Source: Exobasidium rhododendri (Eukaryota > Basidiomycota > Exobasidiomycetes > Exobasidiales > Exobasidiaceae). Taken from it: 64,000 nt of DNA. The stretch spans positions 2,542,001 to 2,606,000 of the forward strand of contig CP110631.1 in the NCBI GenBank assembly GCA_026210745.1, read 5' to 3'. Every line of letters begins with the position of its first letter. Position 1 is the first letter of the stretch. Shown in pieces: positions 33,171-43,204 of this stretch. A program made the translations under genes and the position numbers. The notes beneath the pieces are model-generated. The model searched no databases and had not been told where the DNA came from. It saw nothing but the letters and a program-made list of their open reading frames with translations.

Positions 33171-35297
33171 CTACTTCTTGCCCTTTGCTTTCTTCTTTCC
33201 ACTGTTTGCAACAGTCTTGCTGCTTTTGACATCGTCTTCTTCCTCCTTGCTTCTCTTCTTTTCGTTCTTTGATGTACTCGGCGTGCTTGTTGATTTGCTG
33301 TGATCCAAAACCAAGTCCAGACAGCGCGGACAGTGCCATTCCCCTTCCGGCACACTTTCCAGAGGAGGATTGAGACACAAGAGATGCCATGGCTCTTCAC
33401 ATCTTTCGCACTCTAGCAATTCGTTGGCCTTGTTCTTCGTGTCTTCGCCCTTGTCACATACGAGGCAATTCTCCTGCTCCGGGAAGGCAGGTGGGTGAGA
33501 GGGCAGCTCAGAATAGACTGGCCCTAGATTTCGAGCAATATCTGCGACAGGAGAGAGAAATGAGAGAGAGTTTGGGGTCCAGTAAGATTCGACTGTCTGT
33601 TCTGTTGCTCTCCCGCAAGCAGCGCTGCCTCCCACTCACAGAAGGTGGTGTTCTGACCCCCTGCAACATCAAGGATAGAAACGCCGTCCAAAGGATTGAC
33701 TCGTTGTGGTTTCGTCGCACTTCTTGGCTGATCGAATCCCAGTCCAAGCTCCCCATTGGCAGCTCCTTGACCCCAAGCAATATTCATAGTCGCATCGTAT
33801 TCACCCCTTGCACTCTTCTCTTCGTCTGCTACGGCCATCAATGTGACACCACCGAGACCGACCTGATTGATCTTGCATCCCATCAAGTCAGGCATGTACT
33901 TGAAAGACATGTATCCTTGCCCTGCTCCTCCATCCCCCGTCGTCTTCCACTGTACGAAGGCAAACACTACGATGATCAGCAACGTCGCAATAGCGCTACT
34001 AAAATTCTCCTTCCTTCTGACGCACCTTCCCAGCCAGCCAGTACATTCGTTGCCGATCTACCACCACTGAACACGTTGGGCCGGCCAGGACGCTCTTGGC
34101 GCGGCTCATTGGATTTTCTCTAGTCAGAAAGGAGGGATTGTGAGATTCCCAACCGGCGACTCTTCGCTCGAGACGCACAGGTCGACTCACTTTGTGAAAG
34201 AGGGCACCAGTACTGGACTCAGTTGATCTTGCACACCAGATCCGATGCCCAATCTTCCATGGCCAGCAAAGCCCCAAACATAACAGTAGCCGTCCTCGTC
34301 CATGGCAATCGAGTGTTGCTGACCGCAAGAGATCTCTACGATCTTCTTGCCTACCAGCGCTCGAACGAGAAGCGGCTCTGTGTGCGTGTTGAAAGCAAGC
34401 TTGTTCCCGCTGATGAAATGTTCGCCTGTTCGACCGTTTCCCAGCTGACCTTTCTCCGTCGAGCCGATAGCATACACTGGGAACAGATAAAGTGATTGAT
34501 CGTGAGTATTGCGAGCTTTTCTCCCCTTTCTCCACTTGTCAAGCTCTCACCTTTGCCGGATTCTGTGCAAATCAAACTGAATGTAATTCCAGCAGCCACC
34601 AAGACGGCCGGATCCTTTTCTCTGACGAAAGCTGCTACCTCGATCCTGGTGAATTTTGTCAAATCAATCAACTTTGCATTCCCACACTGGCCCAGCGCAT
34701 TCTTTCCGCTTGCATACACACTTCCCGCCCTCGTGCAAAGGAGAGTGTGATGACGACCGCAAGAGACATGAATAATGTCACCTTCTGGCCCATTCGGCAG
34801 TTCTGGTGTGAAATGCTTCACACGATCTAGACGAGTTGCCGTCGAGATACTTGTACCATATTCCGACATTGGTAGACCACACTGGCCAAATTCATTGCGA
34901 CCCAATGCATAGATGTCGCCAGATTGATTGAGGAAAAAGGCGTGAGAAGCAGAATGACCTGCAAAGATCCGCTTCATCTTTTCGTGTGCTACATCGCGAA
35001 GGATGTGCGGTGACGGGAGATCCGGACTATATAGGGAGGAAGCGACCTGTATATCTAAGTGTCTGATTGTTCCTTCTCCCTCTCCCTCCTGCACTCACTG
35101 CTCTGCGCTCTTTTCGGTCTGTTTTCGACCAAGCGTAGGCCAGTCTGTCCCGCCAGCGATCAGGACTGATATTTCACACAGACAGTGGGAGGGTCAACTG
35201 AGGTCAGCATTCTGCGGCATGTCCTTGGTTCTTCCCTTTGCTCCGCGAACTCACCTCTGCCCCAGATCGGCAATGCTTCCGAGGTATTGGCCTCCAT
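33171..35297 (-). CDS. RCC1-repeat protein (RCC2-like) with C-terminal PHD finger
   Basis: Seven exons: 35297-35255, 35165-35099, 35026-34551, 34476-34191, 34119-34026, 33949-33640 and 33541-33171, giving 548 residues. The start resembles RCC2-type proteins (VLIAGGTDWPTLGRKQ). RCC1 blades are clear: GDIYALGRNEFGQCGLP, ISCGQQHSIAMDEDGYCYVW with GFAGHGRLGIG, AWGQGAANGELGLG and LDVAGGQNTTFYIAR. The C-terminal exon then carries a complete C4HC3 PHD finger: CLVCDKGEDT, LLECERCEEPWHLLCLNPPL and EGEWHCPRCLDL. It ends in a Lys-rich tail. The join of exons 2 and 3 has two in-frame acceptors; I chose the one giving a 72 nt intron. The fusion suggests chromatin reading coupled to a propeller platform. 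Confidence 0.88.
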
Positions 35298-38200
35298 TGT
35301 GTGCTTGAAAGCTTAGATCCCTGTGCGTCTCCCCGATCGCGTACTGTTTTCTCTTGACGTGTCGTTGATGAAAATCGCACTGGACGTGGGCAGTCGTGTG
35401 GAGAAGAAGCCTGAAGTCTGGATCAGAGTTTGGTGAGGCATATAGAAACGTGGTGCTTGCCCGAGTTCCGGAGTGGTCTAGCAAAGAAGGGCCCCGTTCT
35501 ACTTCACTTCAGAGGATGCGACTCTTTGAGGCCATCGCATTTAGGCGGCGTCAAATGTACCGAAAGTACTGGGAGAAGTGCACAGACACTCCGACGAGAC
35601 GAGATCTTGCTGTACCATCCGTAATGGAAGCGAAATAGACGTAGTGAGCGTAAATTAGAGGTACTACTATTCTCGACACCGTCCACACAAAAGGGACAAA
35701 GAACAGAATATTGCTGCAGTGCTTCTCACAGGTTTTCTTCTACAGCAATAGACACCCGTTGAAGCCGTCACAATAAGCAGTAGTGAAGAGGCTAAGGGAC
35801 TTTGACCTCTGTTGTAGATACATGGCTACGATGTGTCAAAGACCCTACCCTTCTGGAGAATCTACACCGTTGGTATCTACACGCTCGAGACGATCCTTAC
35901 TAAATAAGGTAGCCGTGCAAGTGTATAGATAAGAGTAATATTCGAGCGATCACCTGCAAAGGAGCCTTCTTACTCATATGGGAGGAAACAGAGAGAAGTC
36001 CGAAGAGAGCTGTGGCTTTCACCACCTACACTGCCATACAACAGCCCTTCCACATTTCATGAAGCCGTAAGATTGAGCCGTAAAAGGAGTGACCGACTCA
36101 ACAACCCGAAGGAAGCTATCCCTTCCTTTGGCGAAAGGAACGAGGGAGTCGCAGTCATAGATGTGGAAGTCCACGCCTAGAACGGGACCGCGCGGCTCAC
36201 ACTTCTTTGCCTGCCATATCATCTCTCTCCTTCATCGTCATTATCTGGCACATGCACGGGGACGAGGGGTAAGACACGTCTCTTACGTCCAAGCCACAAC
36301 GACGTAGTGTGCAGCAATAGAAAGAGATTCACCTCGGCCGTTTGATCATAAGGGTGCTCCTTTCTGGGTTCGCAAAGGGTCAACTCATGATGACGCATAA
36401 GAAGAAAGAAAGGACAAGATTGGATAACACTCGTCGGTCACCGCCTAGTCCCCATAGTCTGTGGCTCTGACGATGGAGGCGTGCATAAGGAAATAGTGAC
36501 TATCCACAGGACAATACCTTTCAGCATCTTGCATATTCCAATTCTATTAAGGTCCCCACCAACAGGAAGTCGAAATGTGCATTTAGGGGAAGAGGGAGGG
36601 GAGTAGACCCTAGGAAGGAAGGAATGTCTCGTGGTCACGCTCGAGGCTCCCCTAGTACCGTAAGCCTAACGTTTTGTGGCTTTGGTATGTTGTGGCTTTG
36701 ATTTGATAGAAAAATGTGTGGCCTTCTTGTGCATATTTTCAATGTTTTATTTCAATCATTCTCTGTGCTATCGGACTTGACTGCAGAGAGAATAAGTTGG
36801 GAAAGAATATGATGCGCGGTCACTTCGTAAAGTTGGAAAGTGAAAACAATCTGTCGGTGTTTCAATGGATCTATTCTTTTAAGCTCTTCACATCTCGTAG
36901 ATCTGCAGTGGGCCAGACAAATCCAACAGCAATGTCCGGTAGAGAGGCAGAAGTGTCGTTTTGGTCATTTCGAAGAACAAAGCACGATGTCCCCCCTTTC
37001 TAACTAAAACCGCCCGTGTGGGATTCTACAGTGGGGCAACGAATACTGCAAGAAACTGTGGAAGTAGGGAGCCGGACAGACGGAGGATATGAGAGTCGAT
37101 GGGGACAAGTATGTTATGGGTGTCTTCTGCACCCCCTCGTGCAGAGGCAAGGTAGCGACGAACAATCGTGCATTTCGGGGAGAAAGTGGATCTGAGATAG
37201 CAAGCTTCGTACTTGGAGAAAAGAATGAAGTGAAGGACACACTCCTCCTCCTCTGGCGCCTGATCGCAGATTGGGAGAGAAGAAGAAAAGTTTCCGGCCG
37301 GTGTATAGCTGCCGGAAGCTTCGACCTGGGGCCAGAAGCATGTTCTGAACTGTATCAGCAGCGTATGTGGCCTAGATTGCAGCCTGACGATCGCCCTCGG
37401 TCGTTCGCAATCGTCAGTGCGACATGCAGACCGTGATTTGATTTGTTCGACCCGATAGAGAGAGAGAGGGCGAGACTCGGTTCCATTAGATACCTTGCAC
37501 AAGAAATGATCGAGTCGGAAGCGAGACCGAACGACGCCGATTAGACTTAGGCATTCATTACATTTCTTATGGCTTCATTCTCTATGTAATTTTACACGCG
37601 TCAGACAAAGGGCTACTGTGGGAAAGAGCAACGTGAAGACGTTAGCTGGTAAAAAATAGTATGACCATCCAAAGTGAGCATAAAAAAAAAAAGTCCACCT
37701 AAATGTTTTGGTCCTGTAGGGGCTTTCTGTCATGGAAAATTAGCTAGGGGCGCTAGTAGTGTCGTCGGCGATAGGATTTAAATACGAAAAGTGCAGAAAG
37801 AATAGAAAGATCGAGGGCGAGGTTGTAGTAGTAGAAGCGCGGGGGGAGAGGGAGCGCGCAGTAGCCCGCGCGGGACGTGCCTTGTAGGTTGCAGGCAAGA
37901 AGTGGCGCACAAGTTGCCATACTGTCTCTCTCCTTCCTTGCTGATGCAGGTGTTCCTTGTCAAGTTGCCGCTTTCTACCATTATTTCGCGGGCACATGCC
38001 ATTTGGCACCCGGGTTTTTCTCTTTTACATCTTGCTGAGTGCGAGATTCGAAAATTATGTTTACAGTCGTGACACTGCACAGACGAGAACAATTGAGTTG
38101 CCCGCGGATATCTCAGATAGTAGTAAGTAACTCGTCGACTTCTCTTTGGGGGGAAAAGAAGCAGACAAGGAGAATTTCGGCTCTAATTCCCTTCCGCAAG

Positions 38201-38369
38201 AGAGATGCATATATAACCAGAGCAAACAGTGACCCGTACACTCCCCCGCCACCTTCCTTTACCAACAGTCAGACATATCCTCAGGACCGCCTACCGTATA
38301 CTACCTTGACCACACACACACTGGACCCTTCATATACCTGACCACGTACATTCTTGTCCTTCCTCCAGA
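35298..38369. other. Gene-poor 3 kb intergenic region
   Basis: The longest stretch without a supported gene. It lies upstream of the divergent RCC1-PHD gene (left) and the single-exon gene at 38370 (right). Small frames occur on both strands, but none has a domain, splice support or a convincing start. A GCCGTAA heptamer occurs twice within 21 bp (36064, 36078), and GTGGCTTTG repeats at about 36675 and 36692. An A10 run is at 37683. Most of it may be upstream control sequence or a noncoding transcript; nothing decisive is visible. Confidence 0.5.
38210..38216 (+). promoter_or_regulatory. TATA box candidate
   Basis: TATATAA lies 154 bp upstream of the ATG at 38370 and is followed by a CT/CA-rich leader (38225-38340). 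This is the clearest TATA element in the window. Confidence 0.5.
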
Positions 38370-39128
38370 ATGACTGCACTCTATACCCAACGCGACTTCC
38401 TGTCCTCCTGTCACCCATGCATGAGCCCTTCTACCAGCTCGGGTGCGTCGACATCTTACAAGCAAATTGGCCAAGTCCGACAACATTCTATTCGATCAGC
38501 CTCTTACCATCGAAGATCGGGAGTGCTAAAGACCTCTCCTGAGAATATGGAGATAAACGCTCAACGCTCTCGAGCTCTCTATCAATCAGTGCTTCAAGGT
38601 GAAATATCCTTGGATGATATTCTGGCCATGCCAGTCGATTGGCAGGGTATTGCAATGGAAGAGCAATGGAGAAAAGATAGGACATTGGCTGGAGAGGAGA
38701 CTATTCCTACTAGGAGCCCACTTGCTGTCAAGACCAAGTCTCATTCACATCGTCAAGAAGATAATTATACAGCGTCGGCATTTCTACCCTCTCCTCTCTC
38801 TTCCTCGTCAAGCACCAACAGAGCATCGCAATCGAGTTCAGATGGCTTGTGTCTTAGTCTACACAGTCCAAAGGACGAAATCAATCTCGACCCACCCGCA
38901 TACAACCTTTTTCCAGAAGAGGCCTACTTCGAACGTTCACCCACGCCACTAGAGCAGCCCTTGCACCTCAGCATGCCATCCACCCCCTCTTCTGATAGCT
39001 CCGACTTTTCCGTGGCAACGCCAACCTCATATTCTCCCATGCTATTCGAGCAGCAAGATACGAAATTCGACTTGACGTCTTATTGCAGCGCATTCAACGA
39101 CTCGGAGCGATTTGAGCAGGTGTGGTAA
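38370..39128 (+). CDS. Hypothetical Ser-rich protein, single exon
   Basis: Not recognised. 252 residues, starting MTALYTQRDFLSSCH. Ser/Thr/Pro-rich at both ends. A short better-ordered stretch in the middle (about residues 62-100) reads RSRALYQSVLQGEISLDDIL and continues AMPVDWQGIAMEEQW. It has no signal peptide, transmembrane segment or catalytic motif. It has no intron, a TATA box and the longest upstream region in the window, features often seen in regulated rather than housekeeping fungal genes. A small regulatory protein is a guess only. Coding status rests on the frame length and the ordered middle segment. Confidence 0.6.
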   Translation: MTALYTQRDFLSSCHPCMSPSTSSGASTSYKQIGQVRQHSIRSASYHRRSGVLKTSPENMEINAQRSRALYQSVLQGEISLDDILAMPVDWQGIAMEEQWRKDRTLAGEETIPTRSPLAVKTKSHSHRQEDNYTASAFLPSPLSSSSSTNRASQSSSDGLCLSLHSPKDEINLDPPAYNLFPEEAYFERSPTPLEQPLHLSMPSTPSSDSSDFSVATPTSYSPMLFEQQDTKFDLTSYCSAFNDSERFEQVW

Positions 39129-39907
39129 CATTGTTTACACTACTTGAATTTGCTTAGATCTTGCATGGCCCTCTTTCCCGCTTGTACCATTGTCACATGT
39201 ATAATGTAGATGTATACGTTTTATTTTTAATAAGTTTTACACCTATAATCAATAGTTTTACCGATATCTCATAGAGTGTGCAGAGAGACCCGTGATGACG
39301 GAAAAGAGTGCCACATCGCTGACGTGCGTAGCCATGCTAAGCGCCGAACGTTTCCCCTCCTCGTGAAAGCGCGCTAATATCGTGAAGTTTCCTACTAGCC
39401 TTTTTCTTCGCAAGGTAATCGAGCTGAGTCATTGTTGTCAGGCTTCGCAAAGGAGTAGCAACGATCAACTTCGGAGCTGTCCGAAGGCAACTTATGTCTT
39501 GACAGGGATGAAGCCTCGTGTATGCACGACTAACACCGACTTCAACGTCAACGAGAATTACGGCTCTTGCGACTCTATCCCCCTCGATTATGTCCGCGGT
39601 CGAAAGAAAGAGGGAGGTGAATCGGCTGCTGGAAAGCGGTGAGATCGCACCCTACGACCGGCAAGGGCAGCGGTAGCCCGGTAAGGTCGAGGAAGAAATT
39701 CATTTAATGATTTGGTCCTGCCCCCACCCTGATGATGAGCCTCAACGATAAGAGAAGTTTTTGCCTCGGTGAGATGTACCTCTGCCTTTGCCTCGAAGGC
39801 GTACGTCGTTGCCAATCGGTAGTGAATACCGAGTACAATTCACTTCTCCGATTCGATCAAGTCCATTGCTCAGTGGTTTGCGATCACTGGTGAAATCCCC
39901 GTCCCTT
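39129..39907. other. Convergent intergenic region, no gene seen
   Basis: 779 bp between the converging hypothetical gene and tRNase Z. Open frames at 39382-39642 (+) and 39815-39588 (-) show no recognisable protein. A/T-rich near 39200-39270, consistent with 3' processing of the left gene. Confidence 0.5.
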
Positions 39908-41486
39908 CTACTGCTCCATCACCTCCATCGGCGATGAAGACGCCGCCTCTTGACTAACATCGATCTTCTCTACTCGATAGAGGTACCCATCGTATGCTGC
40001 AATCGCTTTCCTTGCCTTTGCACTCTTTACGTGGATGGTGTCTCTCGCACCGAGCGTCTCATGCCATGCGTCAGTTGCCTGTCGTTCTATGTCAATTATG
40101 GCTCGAGATCGTCTGCTCATTTCGGCGTCAGCTTTAGACGGTACTGCTCTCCCAGGGTCGTAATCAGAGGAGGAGTCACGGGGAAAGATATGCTGTTGTT
40201 TGAACCGAGGGTCAGGAGCGAAATACTTGATACCTAGATGATTCAATAGTAGTTGACGAACACCGCACCTGCCAGCAAATTGACCGGCAACTTGTGGTGT
40301 CGAATGGCCTCGTAATTTTGCTTTGGCTTTCACTGCATCTCGATTCTCGTTTACCTTCTTGTTGCCTGGCTGCAATGCAGCAGGAAGTGCGGCGTTCGTA
40401 CACTCATGAACAAGAACGTCCGCATCTTGAGCTAGAGCTAGCATTCCCCGCAATGGCAGCTTACTTGAATGATCAATACCTTCACCTTCACCTCCTGTTG
40501 CTTCGATTCCAGCTGTCGCATCATATGTATCGCCTAGCACGACGACCTTCCTTCCGAGCACGTCTAATGGCGGTGGCTCCAAGACCGTCCCGTCAGGCAG
40601 TTGAACAGTCTTCCTTTCCTTCAGAATCTTACCAAGCAAGCTTCGAGGATTTCGGATCTTTTGTCGTATTGCCAGGGCTTCAGCATTTGCGTCCAAGGCC
40701 TCCAACATTTCAGGTGTGGCCGAGATCGACGACGAGGGTGACTCGTTGAAGACGTAGCCTACAGTGGGACAGCGATGAAGGATGGGTGCCGCTGTGATAC
40801 TGACTCCGTCGATGAGGGAGATGTGAGGCCAAGAGCTGGTTACAAGACCATCCAAGTCAGGTAAAGTATTTCTCCCTATACTCCAACGTCCTCACTCACA
40901 CTGTCGCCTCATCCAATCTAACGTCTCTTCCCGGCAATTCATTCTCATGCAGCGGAACTTGTGGAATACTTCTCAGAGATCCATTTGAGGCACCTACAAG
41001 GGGTTCTGAGCTCTCCAAGATCGTAGCGTCAGCCGCTCTGTATCTCGCTGATGTGAGTGATTCGCATGGGTATACAGATTGACTCGGCCAGAGGAGTTCA
41101 TGGACTGTGTAGTAGCCAGACAGAGTCGAATAGCACAACGTCAGTGTTGTTCGAAGTAGCGCTCGAAGACCCGAAGGACCAAATATTTCTACTCGTGCTG
41201 TCTTTTCACTTCCCGCTAAAGTGTTGCTTGGTCCCATCATGGAGCATAGCAAAGGTACCAATCCTGAAACATGATCCATGTGAAGATGCGTGATGAGAAT
41301 GTGCCGTACATTACTTAATTTCTCATCGCCGCCAATGAAACGATTTTGCAGTTGCCTCTGTGTCGACTCCCCACAATCTACCATGACTGTGTGATGGTCA
41401 AGCTTGACTAGCAAGCTGGAGTAGTTCCTTGTTGCATTCGTCTGCGAAGTCGTGCCCAGGAAGCGAAGTGCTACATTGTTCACCAT
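39908..41486 (-). CDS. tRNase Z, short form (ELAC1-like)
   Basis: Metallo-beta-lactamase endonuclease that removes tRNA 3' trailers. Exons 41486-40900 and 40835-39908 give 504 residues. The N-terminus LRFLGTTSQTNATRNYSSLL precedes VMVDCGESTQRQL and the zinc motif ILITHLHMDHVSGLVPLLCS (HxHxDH). Later metal/phosphate ligands are KVVVLGDTYDA (Asp) and VLVHECTNAALP, then LRGHSTPQVAGQFAGRCGVR and the last His in LLLNHLGIKYF. This is the order expected for ELAC1-type enzymes, although it is longer than the bacterial enzyme of about 310 residues because of inserts. The intron has a CTGAC branch point. It sits in a window with two intron-bearing tRNA genes, which is coincidence rather than linkage. 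Confidence 0.92.
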
Positions 41487-41931
41487 CACTGCACCCTCAA
41501 AAGGAAGAATTCTTAATTGGACGTCATAGCTCTTCGAACCCTATTTCGTCAAAGTGGGCGATGCTCTCGACGCGTTGAAGAGAGAGAGGGCTTCTCCCAT
41601 CTACACATTGCGTGGCTCACTACTTGTGTCACAGCGCGCTCTCTGGCGTAAGAGTGCAACAGGAGACATTAGGAACACTTTGTTGATGGTAGAGCTATTA
41701 ACCATAGAATATATGACGCTGGTCGTAGCCAACCACATCGAGCAGCGTCTGCTTTTCCACGACAGACACATCCAGTCTAACGGGCTCCAAGACCTACTAC
41801 CATCAATTACAATGGTGGGAGCAAAGCCACGCGAGCGAACGTCGCGCTCAAGCCACCCAGCCGTGTCGCTTTCGTGTCGCTGATCGTGATCTACTTCCAG
41901 AATCAGGCTCCTTTATCACTTAACCGCCGTC
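41487..41931. promoter_or_regulatory. Divergent upstream region of tRNase Z and CSN7
   Basis: 445 bp between divergent starts. A plus-strand frame at 41554-41883 has no domain support and is treated as chance. Confidence 0.4.
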
Positions 41932-43108
41932 ATGACGATATCTGCCAGCTCAAACGCCTTGGCAAGGCTGGAACCGTTCTTGCTCTTGGGTAAGAAAGCT
42001 CACGGTGCAGCAGCTGCTAAGCTTGTATCTGAGGTGACCGCTGCACCTGGCTGCTACGTATTCTCGGAATTGCTCGCACTCGACGGCATTAAAGAAGTGA
42101 GTGGGCTACATTTTCCCCTTATTTGACGCCTTGTCGACAAATTGCAGTGCTGACGAATGTGTTGCATCCCTCGCATCAAAGCTGAAAAGTGATAAGCAGT
42201 ATGCCGTCGACTTTCGTACACTTGACTTATTTGCTTATGGAGATCTGGAACAGTATCGGACCTCAGCACCGGGCACCTTTGCCCTATTGACGCAAGTTCA
42301 GCTCAATAAATTGCGTCAACTTACTCTCGTCTCTCTAGCTTCTCGCAGTAGAGCTCTATCGTACTCGACGTTGATTCGCAGCCTCGGCTTGAGTGGCTCT
42401 TCCGAGGCGGACAGCTCGGCGCCAGGACCGTCTTCTCATATAAGCGCAAGGGACATTCGTGCGCTGGAAGATCTCATCATCGAAGCTATATATGCCGGCA
42501 TACTGTCTGCCAGGTTGGATCAACGTGAGCAGCGAGTTGAAGTGGAGAGTGTGCTGGGAAGAGATGTGAGGGGAATAGGAGAAATCGAGAAGATGTCAAG
42601 TGTGCTGGAGGAATGGTGAGTAGTGCACGCTACGGGCAAGTATGACCATGACGCAAGAATGCTTACCGGGGGGGCGGGGGACGATGTGCGTAATCATTTA
42701 TTTTGCCAGGTCAAGCACGACTGACCAATTGCTCGCCTCACTATCTGGTCGAATTGAGCAAGCTCGCAAGAGCGACGAAGACAAGACTCGTCACAAGGCA
42801 AATCAAGACGATCACCTGCGAAACTTGCTGATGCAGATAGCTAACAATCCACAATCTTCTGGAGGTGGTGGTGGTGGCCTGAACGGATATGGAAGCGGTG
42901 GAATGAGCAAGTCGAACTACGATCGGATGGGAAGCGACAGAATCGCAGGCGAGATGGATCTGGACGACGACGTAAGCAGCATGAAGAAGAAGAAGTGAGT
43001 GTCCTCCTTTGTGTGCTTGTTCGCCACCTCCGTAGATTCTGACGCCATTCCAATGCTCTCAGGGCCAGCACGAATGCACCAACGCGATCAAAGAGAAGCC
43101 GTCCATAG
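41932..43108 (+). CDS. COP9 signalosome subunit 7-like (PCI domain)
   Basis: Subunit of the COP9 signalosome, which removes Nedd8 from cullins. Exons 41932-42096, 42182-42615, 42710-42994 and 43063-43108 give 309 residues. The N-terminus (LARLEPFLLLGKKAHGAAAA) and the segment after intron 1 (VDFRTLDLFAYGDLEQY, then LNKLRQLTLVSLASRSRALS) match the CSN7 PCI pattern, with the winged helix in IRALEDLIIEAIYAGILSAR. The last part is a coiled segment, a Gly-rich stretch and a basic C-terminus (RSKRSRP). For intron 1 the nearer TTGCAG acceptor would give an immediate stop, so the acceptor at 42180-42181 is used; a GCTGAC branch point lies upstream. eIF3m is the alternative PCI family but fits less well. 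Confidence 0.88.
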
Positions 43109-43204
43109 ATTCATAATTCATGCAGATTAATGTTGGCACATACCATACTATACAATGAGAATTGTGGCGAAGGAGGTGAAGTGCGGGTGCTGTTCAAAAG
43201 GGGG

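Noticed and set aside
36700-37500. Several 75-158 codon frames in the 3 kb gap
   Set aside because: They overlap on both strands, lack domains and cannot be joined by good splice sites into one protein.
40860-40899. A 28 nt intron in tRNase Z (acceptor in GGAG)
   Set aside because: Too short. The acceptor at 40836-40838 gives a normal 64 nt intron with a CTGAC branch point and stays in frame.
41554-41883. 109-codon plus-strand frame upstream of CSN7
   Set aside because: Lies in a divergent promoter region, and its composition and sequence match nothing recognisable.
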